A stretch of DNA of 64,000 nucleotides, taken from assembly GCA_017557665.1 (NCBI GenBank), contig JAFYYI010000086.1:124001-188000 (forward strand). Reading direction: 5' to 3'. The notes beneath the pieces are model-generated. The model was not told the DNA's origin. It did not search any database and was given only the letters and a program-made list of their open reading frames with translations. The first letter of the stretch is position 1, and each line of letters begins with the position of its first letter. The position numbers were made by a program, and so were the translations under genes. Origin of the DNA: Muribaculaceae bacterium (GTDB lineage Bacteria; Bacteroidota; Bacteroidia; Bacteroidales; Muribaculaceae). This document shows, piece by piece, positions 1 to 7,517 of the stretch.

Positions 1-516
1 ATCTCACTTGGCGGTATCGTGAGCAACAAGAGCATACGTATCGCTGGTGACGACCTCACCGAGGATATCCGCGAGCACATGCGCCGCGCCCACAACGTGA
101 AGGTGGGTGAGCGCACCGCCGAGCTTATCAAGATTAACGTGGGCTCTGCACTCTCTGAGCTCGACAATCCTCCCGAGGACTACATTGTGCATGGTCCTAA
201 CCAGATGACAGCTCTGCCAATGGAGGTGCCAGTGTCTTACCAGGAGATATGCAACTGCATCGAGAAGTCAATCTCGAAGATTGAGGCTGCTGTGCTCAGC
301 GCACTCGAGCAGACTCCTCCAGAGCTCTATAGCGACATCGTGAAGAACGGTATCTACCTTGCTGGTGGTGGCGCGCTCCTTCGTGGTCTTGACCGCCGCT
401 TGACCGACAAGATTGGCATCCCGTTCCATGTTGCCGAAGACCCTCTGCACGCTGTTGCCAAGGGTACTGGCGTGGCTCTGAAGAACATCAAGCGCTTCAA
501 GTTCTTGAAACGATAA
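1..516 (+). CDS. mreB: Rod shape-determining protein MreB, C-terminal part (5' end cut by the window)
   Basis: Bacterial actin homologue that forms membrane-associated filaments and steers the lateral wall synthesis machinery. The frame is open from base 1 and reads ISLGGIVSNKSIRIAGDDLT, a block typical of MreB subdomain I/II. Downstream are the nucleotide-pocket segment GIYLAGGGALLRGLDRRL and a C-terminal end with FHVAEDPLHAVAKGTG, both family hallmarks. About 171 codons are present, roughly half of a usual 340-residue MreB; the missing half lies left of the window, so the apparent GTG at 19 is not the start. mreC, mreD, mrdA and rodA follow on the same strand, the classical elongasome order. 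Confidence 0.97.
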   Translation: MSLGGIVSNKSIRIAGDDLTEDIREHMRRAHNVKVGERTAELIKINVGSALSELDNPPEDYIVHGPNQMTALPMEVPVSYQEICNCIEKSISKIEAAVLSALEQTPPELYSDIVKNGIYLAGGGALLRGLDRRLTDKIGIPFHVAEDPLHAVAKGTGVALKNIKRFKFLKR

Positions 517-531
517 AAGTTGCGTGACCAT

Positions 532-552
532 ATTCCTTTCACAAAAAGGAAT
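532..552 (+). other. Short hairpin after mreB
   Basis: ATTCCTTT at 532-539 pairs perfectly with AAAGGAAT at 545-552 around a 5-nt loop. No U-run follows, so it may be an mRNA processing or stabilising hairpin between mreB and mreC rather than a strong terminator. The 117-bp gap holds no clear TAnnTTTG promoter. Confidence 0.4.
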
Positions 553-633
553 TCTTGTAACAAATCGATATTTTCCCTCCTCTCCACGATGCGAGGGATA
601 TGGATGTGTGTAATGCTCTATTAAAGACCTTAG

Positions 634-1509
634 ATGAACAATTTAATTAATTTCATAATAAAAAACAGCGCGTGGTTCTTCTTCGCTTTCTATGTGATTG
701 TGAGCCTCGTGCTGCTGTTTCGCTCCAACCCGTTCCAGCAGAGCGTGTATCTCACCTCGGCTAACGGCACGGTAGCGACTATATCTAAGGTTGTGAATGG
801 AACATCCGACTATTTCCACCTCAAGGAGATAAACGAGGATTTGCACATGCGCAACGCTGAGCAAAAAGAGCGCATTCTGGAATTGGAGAAGCAACTCGTG
901 GAATTGGAGCTAAAATATGGCGCCAAACCTGGTGAGGCTGTGAGCGGCGAAGGCGACTTCGCATTCATCTCGGCTCACGTGATCAGCAATAGCGTAGTAA
1001 ACCCCAGCAACTACATCACCATTGACCGAGGAAGTGCAGACGGCATTGAGCCTTACATGGGCGTTATGGATATGAATGGCGTGGTGGGCATAGTCGATGC
1101 CGTTAACACTCATTCGGCACGCATCATGTCGATGCTGCACCCCGACACAAAAATCACGTGCGAACTGAAAGGCAACGGAAACTTTGGACTGCTCGTGTGG
1201 GACGGAAAGACTACCGACCATGCCATCCTCAAAGACCTTCCCAAGGTTGGTGAGTACCATGTGGGCGACACCGTGGTCACCAGCAGCAGCTCGCTGAGCT
1301 TCCCTCCAGGTTTCATGGTAGGAGTAGTAGAGCGCGTGTCACCCACCACCAAGAGCGATAGCTTCATGACACTTATCGTGAAACTCTCGTGCCGCATCAC
1401 TCAGCTGAGCAATGTCCACGTTATCAAGAACAACCGCAAGGATGAGCTCAAGCAACTCGAGAGCAGCGACGCCACAAGCATTAAAGAGGAAGGAGGTATG
1501 AAGCGATGA
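634..1509 (+). CDS. mreC: Rod shape-determining protein MreC
   Basis: Periplasmic scaffold of the elongasome, linking MreB/MreD/RodA to PBP2. The 291-residue protein has a cytoplasmic stub, one transmembrane helix near residues 12-30 (WFFFAFYVIVSLVLLF), a coiled-coil region around residues 65-95 rich in Glu/Lys/Leu, and the beta-barrel MreC domain with the typical SNSVVNPSNYITIDRGSADG and GVVGIVDAV segments. Length is normal for the family. Its last codons overlap the mreD start by 4 bases, which implies translational coupling. Confidence 0.96.
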   Translation: MNNLINFIIKNSAWFFFAFYVIVSLVLLFRSNPFQQSVYLTSANGTVATISKVVNGTSDYFHLKEINEDLHMRNAEQKERILELEKQLVELELKYGAKPGEAVSGEGDFAFISAHVISNSVVNPSNYITIDRGSADGIEPYMGVMDMNGVVGIVDAVNTHSARIMSMLHPDTKITCELKGNGNFGLLVWDGKTTDHAILKDLPKVGEYHVGDTVVTSSSSLSFPPGFMVGVVERVSPTTKSDSFMTLIVKLSCRITQLSNVHVIKNNRKDELKQLESSDATSIKEEGGMKR

Positions 1510-2027
1510 AAAACACACTGCTCAATTTCCTCATTCTCTTTATCGCTCTGCTAGTGGCACAGGTGGTGTGCAGCAAGATAGTGCTCTTTGGCGTGGCAGT
1601 TCCAATCATCTACATCTACCTCATCCTGCGACTGCCAGTCAATTACTCCATAAACTGGACGCTCACGATAGCTTTTTTGTTTGGACTATTCGTAGATATG
1701 TTCAACAACACCCAAGGAATGAACTCGCTGGCATGCACCGTCATGGCAATGGCACGACGGCCGGTTTTCAACTTCTTCATCGTCATGCGAGAGGATGAGG
1801 AAGCCGACCCAGTGCCTTCGGTAGATACGGTGGGAATATCAAGTTATATGAAGTACTTGTCAACTCTGGTCTTCATCTACTGCACTGTGCTTTTCTTGGC
1901 ACAAGCGTTCACCCTGCACAACTTCCCACTCACACTTGCACGAATCGTTGCCAGCAGCGCACTATCAATTTTATTAATTTTTGGTATCGACAGTTTAGTG
2001 AGCACCGAAAGTGAGAAAAGACTATAA
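1506..2027 (+). CDS. mreD: Rod shape-determining protein MreD
   Basis: Small polytopic inner-membrane partner of MreC. The 173 residues hold about five hydrophobic helices, starting with LNFLILFIALLVAQVVCSKI, and include a DMFNNTQGMNSLA stretch of the kind seen in Bacteroidetes MreD. Sequence conservation of MreD is poor, so the call also rests on its place between mreC and mrdA. The ATG overlaps the mreC stop (ATGA at 1506-1509), and the 3' end overlaps the GTG start of mrdA by 17 bases. Confidence 0.93.
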   Translation: MKNTLLNFLILFIALLVAQVVCSKIVLFGVAVPIIYIYLILRLPVNYSINWTLTIAFLFGLFVDMFNNTQGMNSLACTVMAMARRPVFNFFIVMREDEEADPVPSVDTVGISSYMKYLSTLVFIYCTVLFLAQAFTLHNFPLTLARIVASSALSILLIFGIDSLVSTESEKRL

Positions 2028-4023
2028 TCTCGAAAAACGCAAGTATGTGATTGGCGGCTTTATTGTCGCCATTGTCGCTATATACCTGTGGAAGCTCTTT
2101 GACCTGCAAGTCACGAGCAACGAGTATAGTCAAATCGCTGTGAGCAACGCCCGCTCAGTGAAAATCACCCACCCCTCACGAGGACAGATTTACGACCGCA
2201 ACGGCAACTTGGTGGTGTATAATGAGCCTGCCTATGACCTAGTTCTAACGCCTAAGGACGTGACTGAGTTTGACACAACCACCATGTGCAAGATTCTGCA
2301 AATCAAGCGTGAAGATTTCGACCTGCTGTGGAAGAACATGAGCGACCCCAAGAAAAACCGCAACTATAGCGCAGTCACACCCCAACCGCTGGTGCAGAAT
2401 CTCGATTCGCTAACCTACGGCCGTCTGCAGGAGATTCTCTACCGCTTCCCAGGCTTCGATATCGCTCAGCGAGTTATCCGTCGCTATAATTATGTGTCGG
2501 CGGCCAACATCCTTGGCGACATACGAGAGGTTAATGCCGACGACATAGAACGCGACAGCGACAACTACTATATCCCTGGCGACTACACCGGTGATCTGGG
2601 TGTAGAGAAGAGCTACGAGAAATACCTGCGAGGCACTAAGGGCAAGGAGATTTTCATCCGCGACGCGCGAGGACGCATCAAGGGCCGCTACAACGACGGC
2701 AAGGACGATGTGGCGCCTGTCGCTGGCAAAGACCTGCAGCTGAGCATTGACATGGATCTACAGCAGTTTGGCGAGAAAATAATGCGAGGCAAGAAAGGTG
2801 CTATCGTAGCAATCGAGCCTCATACCGGCGAGGTGCTGGCGCTGGTCACAAGCCCTAGCTACGACCCAGCCATGCTCGTGGGTAAAGACCGAGGCAAGAA
2901 CTATGCCGACCTCGTCAACGACCCTAGCAAGCCCCTCTTCGACCGCTCTATCATGGCTGCCTATCCTCCGGGTTCCACTTTTAAGCCCTCACAAGGCTTG
3001 ATGCTCTTGCAAGAGGGTATCATCAACACCAGCACTTCCTATCCTTGCTATCGCGGATACATCAACAAAGGCCTCAGGATTGGCTGCCACGGCCACGGCT
3101 CGCCTATAGCACTGCATCCCGCCATCGCCACCTCGTGCAACGGTTACTTCTGCTGGGGAGTCTATTACATGCTCAACAACCGCAAATATGGCGGCCTGGA
3201 GAAGTCGTTTACCTTGTGGAAAGACTACATGGTGTCGATGGGATTTGGCTACAAGCTCAACATCGACCTGCCTGGAGAGAGCCGAGGATTTATTCCTAAC
3301 GCTCAGTTCTACGACAAGATGATTGGCAAAAATCAGTGGGGCGCCAACACCATCCTCTCTATCGCCATCGGTCAGGGCGAGGTGATGTTGACACCGCTGC
3401 AAATCGCCAACCTCGGCGCCACTATCGCCAACCGCGGCTATTACATCACACCTCATGTTGTTAAGAACATCCGAGATGTGGGGCTGCTAGAGGAATATAC
3501 CGTGAAGCATCACACCAAAGTCAATCCTCAATACTACAACGAAGTGGTAACAGGCATGAGAATGGCGGTCACTGGAGGCACCTGCCGCGGTGCAAACCTG
3601 CCAGGACTTGACGTGTGCGGCAAGACAGGTACCGTTCAGAACCCTCACGGTCAGGACCACTCGGTGTTTATGGGATTTGCGCCAAAAGAAGATCCAAAAA
3701 TCGCCATCTGCGTCTATGTGGAGAACGCCGGTTTCGGTGCTAAAGTCGCTGTGCCACTCGGCGCAATGATGCTGGAGCGATACCTGCGAGGCTACAGCGA
3801 CGAGATTGAAGAGCGAGCCAACAAGTGGAGCGACAACGCATGGATGGAGAACACTCAAAAGAAGCCTGCCGAGGCTGGCGAGGCCAAGCCCGCCACCACT
3901 GCCAGCAACACACCAAACCGCGACAACAAGCCATTGGGCAGCACGCCTGAGCGCGAGAAAGCGATAGTAATTAACCCATTCAGATTAATCAGCACATCAC
4001 GTTATGGACACTTCAAGGGATAA
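2011..4023 (+). CDS. mrdA: Penicillin-binding protein 2 (elongasome transpeptidase)
   Basis: Class B PBP that cross-links lateral peptidoglycan together with RodA. One N-terminal transmembrane helix (VIGGFIVAIVAIYLWKLF) is followed by the PBP dimerisation domain and the transpeptidase domain. Active-site motifs are visible: STFK near residue 321, SCN around residue 377, and KTGT near residue 537. The C-terminal 60-70 residues are a Pro/Ala/Lys/Asn-rich low-complexity tail. A GTG start at 2011 is the best available because the nearby ATG is out of frame. At 670 residues it fits PBP2 of Bacteroidetes. The 3' end overlaps rodA by 20 bases. Confidence 0.96.
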   Translation: MRKDYNLEKRKYVIGGFIVAIVAIYLWKLFDLQVTSNEYSQIAVSNARSVKITHPSRGQIYDRNGNLVVYNEPAYDLVLTPKDVTEFDTTTMCKILQIKREDFDLLWKNMSDPKKNRNYSAVTPQPLVQNLDSLTYGRLQEILYRFPGFDIAQRVIRRYNYVSAANILGDIREVNADDIERDSDNYYIPGDYTGDLGVEKSYEKYLRGTKGKEIFIRDARGRIKGRYNDGKDDVAPVAGKDLQLSIDMDLQQFGEKIMRGKKGAIVAIEPHTGEVLALVTSPSYDPAMLVGKDRGKNYADLVNDPSKPLFDRSIMAAYPPGSTFKPSQGLMLLQEGIINTSTSYPCYRGYINKGLRIGCHGHGSPIALHPAIATSCNGYFCWGVYYMLNNRKYGGLEKSFTLWKDYMVSMGFGYKLNIDLPGESRGFIPNAQFYDKMIGKNQWGANTILSIAIGQGEVMLTPLQIANLGATIANRGYYITPHVVKNIRDVGLLEEYTVKHHTKVNPQYYNEVVTGMRMAVTGGTCRGANLPGLDVCGKTGTVQNPHGQDHSVFMGFAPKEDPKIAICVYVENAGFGAKVAVPLGAMMLERYLRGYSDEIEERANKWSDNAWMENTQKKPAEAGEAKPATTASNTPNRDNKPLGSTPEREKAIVINPFRLISTSRYGHFKG

Positions 4024-5476
4024 CGAGAGCAACAAACTGCTCGCCTCGGTCGACTGGTTTACCGTGCTGCTATATCTGGTTCTTGTAGTGGCAGGAGCAA
4101 TAAGCATCTACGCCGCCACAACCAATAACCTTTCGCAAGTTAGCATCTTCGACTTCAACACCTATTCGGGCAAACAGTTCCTTTGGATAGGACTCTCGTT
4201 TGTCATTGGTTTCGCGTTGCTGCTTATTGACCGACGAATGTATGAGGGCTATGCCTATCTCATATATATAATAATGATTGTCATCCTGATAGCCACGGCA
4301 TTTCTGGCGCCAAACATCAAAGGCTCTCACTCGTGGCTAAAGTTTGGCGCGGTGAGCATCCAGCCAGCCGAGTTTGCCAAGACGGCGACGGCGCTGGCAC
4401 TGGCAAAACTCTTCAGCACCTACGGCTTCAAACTCGGGCACTGGCGCACATATATAGTGCCGCTGGCAATCATCTTCATCCCTGTTTTCTGCATCCTGCT
4501 AGAAAGTGAGACAGGCTCGGCACTCGTCTACATCTCGCTGATTTTTGTCCTCTACCGTGAGGGAATGAGCGGTTTTGTGCTCTATGCCATTCTTGCGGCG
4601 GTGACGTTCTTTGTTGTCACGCTCAAGTTTGCCAGCCAAGTGGTTATGGGCATACCTATGGGCTATTTCATCGTGCTTACCATCGTGATGATCACGATAG
4701 TGCTCATGCTGTTCTTCTATTGCCGCGCCATGATTCCTGGCCGCAACGTGGCGATTAGTTACATAGCCAGTGCTCTGCTTGCGTGGGGCCTCTCGGCGGC
4801 AGGAGTCAACATCAACGGATATGTTTTCTTCTTCACAGTCATCCCGCTATCGATTATCTATCTGCTCATTGCCATGTTCCGAGAGGACATCAACAAGATA
4901 CTCATTACGATAGCCTTTGCGGTAATGTCTATTATCTTCATGTTCTCGGTCAACGCCGTGTTTAACAACGTGCTGGCGACTCACCAGCAGAACCGCATCA
5001 AGGTTTCCCTCGGCATAATGGAAGACGTGAAGGACAAGGGATACAACGTCAACCAGTCAAAGATTGCCATAGGTTCGGGTGGCTTCACAGGCAAGGGCTT
5101 CCTGAAAGGCACGCAGACCAAGCTCAACTATGTGCCTGAGCAGCACACCGACTTCATCTTCTGCACAATCGGCGAAGAGGAGGGATTCCTCGGCACTTCG
5201 GCCGTGATGTTGCTGTTCCTATTATTAATCCTGCGAGTCATTGCCATAGCCGAGCGACAGCACACCGCCTTTGGGCGAGTCTATGCCTACTGCGTCGCGG
5301 CAATACTCATCTTCCACGTCACCATCAACATAGGCATGGTGATAGGACTCGTGCCGGTAATCGGCATACCCCTACCCTTCTTCAGCTACGGCGGCTCCTC
5401 ACTCTGGGGTTTTACCATCATGCTCTTTATCCTCCTGCGCATAGATGCCGCAAGAGCGGAATACGGAACATGGTAG
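4004..5476 (+). CDS. rodA: Rod shape-determining protein RodA (SEDS glycosyltransferase)
   Basis: SEDS-family polymerase that makes glycan strands from lipid II and partners with PBP2. The 490 residues are polytopic, and the family's C-terminal signature is seen in GFLKGTQTKLNYVPEQHTDF, FCTIGEEEGFLGT and PFFSYGGSS. It is about 100 residues longer than the Escherichia coli protein; the extra helices lie in the middle (about residues 200-310), as usual in Bacteroidetes RodA. It starts inside the end of mrdA and is the last gene of the elongasome operon. Confidence 0.95.
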   Translation: MDTSRDNESNKLLASVDWFTVLLYLVLVVAGAISIYAATTNNLSQVSIFDFNTYSGKQFLWIGLSFVIGFALLLIDRRMYEGYAYLIYIIMIVILIATAFLAPNIKGSHSWLKFGAVSIQPAEFAKTATALALAKLFSTYGFKLGHWRTYIVPLAIIFIPVFCILLESETGSALVYISLIFVLYREGMSGFVLYAILAAVTFFVVTLKFASQVVMGIPMGYFIVLTIVMITIVLMLFFYCRAMIPGRNVAISYIASALLAWGLSAAGVNINGYVFFFTVIPLSIIYLLIAMFREDINKILITIAFAVMSIIFMFSVNAVFNNVLATHQQNRIKVSLGIMEDVKDKGYNVNQSKIAIGSGGFTGKGFLKGTQTKLNYVPEQHTDFIFCTIGEEEGFLGTSAVMLLFLLLILRVIAIAERQHTAFGRVYAYCVAAILIFHVTINIGMVIGLVPVIGIPLPFFSYGGSSLWGFTIMLFILLRIDAARAEYGTW

Positions 5477-5569
5477 TGCACTTAAAAGACAATCAAGAAC
5501 AACTGCTTTTAGAGTCTTCATTCATACAAACAATTATTCAACCGTCTATCTACTCCCCTCTCAACTTTT

Positions 5570-5601
5570 TTTGGTTGTGTGGGGGAAAATTGTTACCTTT
5601 G
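5570..5601 (+). promoter_or_regulatory. Bacteroidetes-type promoter for the glycosyltransferase gene
   Basis: A -33 TTTG at 5570-5573 and a -7 TACCTTTG at 5594-5601 are separated by 20 nt, matching the primary sigma-factor consensus of Bacteroidetes (TTTG, 19-21 nt, TAnnTTTG). The start codon at 5630 lies about 28 bases downstream. It separates the glycosyltransferase from the rod operon. Confidence 0.75.
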
Positions 5602-5629
5602 CGGTTGAACAAATAATTGACTAATCTCT

Positions 5630-6628
5630 ATGCCATATTTTTCGGTAATAATTCCTGTATATAACCGCCCGGCTGAGGTGGAGGACCTGCTGAGGAGTCT
5701 GGCGGAGCAGTCGTGCCAGGACTTTGAGGTGTATCTGGTGGAAGACGGTTCCACGGTGCGCTGCGATGAGGTGGCTGCGCGCTATAATGACCACCTCGAC
5801 ATGCACTACCACTACAAGGAGAACGAGGGTCGCAGCATCGCCCGCAACTATGGTATTGAGCGTGCCAGCGGAGAGTATTTCATATTCTTCGACAGCGACT
5901 GCGTCATTCCAAAGGATTATTTCAAGACCCTCAAAGCCGAACTCGAGCGCGAGCCTGTGGACTGCTTTGGCGGCCCCGACGCGGCTAGCGATGACTTCAG
6001 CGACGTGCAGAAGGCCATAAACTTCTCTATGACATCGTTCCTTACCACTGGCGGCATACGCGGCGGCAAGGTGCAGCTCGAGAAATTTGTGCCACGCTCG
6101 TTCAATATGGGCTATTCGCGCAAGGTTTGGGAGACGGTGGGCGGCTTCCGTGAGATGTTCAGCGAGGACATCGACATGAGCACACGAGTGCGTCAAGCGG
6201 GGTTCAGCACTCGCCTTATCCGCGATGCCTACGTCTATCACAAGCGCCGTGTCGATTTGAAGAAATTCGCGCGTCAGACCTATGTCTTCGGCATGTCACG
6301 CATCACGTTGAAACTCCTCTACCCCGATTCACTTAAGATGGTTCACTGCCTACCAGCAGTCTTCGTACTTGGCTGCATAGCGCTGATTCTTCTCGCCATC
6401 TTTTGGCATTGGTGGGCAATTCTGCCATTGGCGCTTTATGTGGTACTGCTATGGATTAGCGCCCTCGTCAAGACCAAGAGCCTGAAAATCGCCAGTATCG
6501 CTGTAGTATCTAGCTTCATACAATTAGGAGCCTACGGCTTCGGCTTCATTAAGGCCTTTGTATGGAAAATTCTCCTGGGCCACGGCCGCGACATTGAGGA
6601 AGAGATAGCGATGAGAAAGGGGAAATGA
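5630..6628 (+). CDS. Family 2 glycosyltransferase with C-terminal membrane helices
   Basis: Probable membrane-bound sugar transferase for a cell-surface glycan; acceptor and donor cannot be told from sequence. Residues 1-230 form a GT-A fold: the N-terminal SVIIPVYNRPAEVEDLL, the nucleotide-sugar/metal motif DSD in FFDSDCVIP, and SEDIDMSTRVRQAG with the ED catalytic-base motif. Two or three hydrophobic helices follow (about 240-305). Length 332 is normal for this class. It stands alone behind its own promoter and is followed by short repeat arrays. Confidence 0.9.
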   Translation: MPYFSVIIPVYNRPAEVEDLLRSLAEQSCQDFEVYLVEDGSTVRCDEVAARYNDHLDMHYHYKENEGRSIARNYGIERASGEYFIFFDSDCVIPKDYFKTLKAELEREPVDCFGGPDAASDDFSDVQKAINFSMTSFLTTGGIRGGKVQLEKFVPRSFNMGYSRKVWETVGGFREMFSEDIDMSTRVRQAGFSTRLIRDAYVYHKRRVDLKKFARQTYVFGMSRITLKLLYPDSLKMVHCLPAVFVLGCIALILLAIFWHWWAILPLALYVVLLWISALVKTKSLKIASIAVVSSFIQLGAYGFGFIKAFVWKILLGHGRDIEEEIAMRKGK

Positions 6629-6631
6629 TTG

Positions 6632-6666
6632 TAAGTGTTAAGTTTTAAGTGTAAAGTGTTAAGTAA
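6632..6666. repeat. Array of 7-bp units (TAAGTGT type)
   Basis: Five contiguous 7-bp units read TAAGTGT, TAAGTTT, TAAGTGT, AAAGTGT, TAAGTAA. The array starts directly after the glycosyltransferase stop codon. The same unit recurs at 25474-25522 and, inverted, at 25551-25577. Confidence 0.85.
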
Positions 6667-6669
6667 CAC

Positions 6670-6705
6670 TAGATAATCTAGAAGATCTAGACAATTTAGA
6701 ATATC
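6670..6705. repeat. Array of 9-bp units (TAGAnnATC type)
   Basis: Four 9-bp units read TAGATAATC, TAGAAGATC, TAGACAATT, TAGAATATC, ending with a partial TAG. It sits next to the 7-bp array and 14 bp before the radC start. Related 9-bp arrays occur near 35504-35588 and 46438-46481. Confidence 0.8.
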
Positions 6706-6718
6706 TAGTAAAAACATT

Positions 6719-7438
6719 ATGGAAAAAGAAACAGACAATCAAGAAATCAAGTCTCGCGCATTAAAGCTGAACACGGCGCTTGATGACCGACCAAGGGAGA
6801 AAGCAATGAAATATGGGTTCTCCACTTTGTCGCCAGCCGAGTTGTTTGCCATCATCTTGGGTAGCGGCAGCCGTGGCGAGAGCGTGGTGGAGTTGTGCCA
6901 ACGCATCCTTAACGACCACGACAACAAAATATACAAGATAGCCCGCCACAAATACAGCGACCTTGCTCGAATGTACCGTGGCGTGGGTGAGGTAAAGGCG
7001 GTTGAGATTCTTGCCGCCATAGAGATAGCCCGCAGGTTCCAGGGCGAAGAGTTTGACGAGGACTTCCAAATCACCGACGCTAACGCCGCATACCGTTACC
7101 TGAGCACCTTCATGCTCGACAAAGAGCATGAGGAGATGTGGGTGCTGCTGCTCGACCGCGCCAAGCATGTAAAGGGTCGCGAACTGGTGAGCACCGGGGG
7201 CACGGCGGCCACCGTGGGCGACGAGAAGATTATCCTCAAGCACGCTATCAATCACCTTGCCAGCAGCATCATCCTAGCCCACAACCACCCGAGCAACAAC
7301 GCCCGCCCAAGCATCCAGGATGACACGCTTACTCAGCGAGTAAAACGCGCATGCGACGCCGTGGGTATTCCACTCGATGACCACATCATCATGTGCCGTG
7401 GCGACTACTACAGCTATCAGGCAGAAGGGAAGATTTAA
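6719..7438 (+). CDS. radC: RadC family protein (JAB/MPN domain)
   Basis: Member of the RadC/YicR family, historically called a DNA repair protein; its biochemical role is unsettled. The 239 residues comprise an N-terminal helix-hairpin-helix region (about 20-95, with YRGVGEVKAVEILAAIEIARR) and a C-terminal MPN metalloprotease-like fold. The JAMM-type metal motif is intact: HNHPSNNARPSIQDD near residue 187, with the conserved Glu in the strand before. Full length for the family. The start at 6719 follows directly after the repeat arrays, and a perfect palindromic terminator lies 21 bases after the stop. Confidence 0.94.
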   Translation: MEKETDNQEIKSRALKLNTALDDRPREKAMKYGFSTLSPAELFAIILGSGSRGESVVELCQRILNDHDNKIYKIARHKYSDLARMYRGVGEVKAVEILAAIEIARRFQGEEFDEDFQITDANAAYRYLSTFMLDKEHEEMWVLLLDRAKHVKGRELVSTGGTAATVGDEKIILKHAINHLASSIILAHNHPSNNARPSIQDDTLTQRVKRACDAVGIPLDDHIIMCRGDYYSYQAEGKI

Positions 7439-7459
7439 AGGATAAAGGACAAAGGAAAC

Positions 7460-7487
7460 AGAAAAAGGAGCGATCGCTCCTTTTTCT
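7460..7487. terminator. Perfect 28-bp palindromic bidirectional terminator
   Basis: The 28 bases are an exact palindrome: AGAAAAAGGAGCGA followed by its complement. The A-run and T-run at either end give a U-tract in both directions. It lies between the convergent radC and alpha-2-macroglobulin genes and can end both transcripts. Confidence 0.9.
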
Positions 7488-7517
7488 GCTTTATTAGCGT
7501 ATACTTTATACTTAAGC

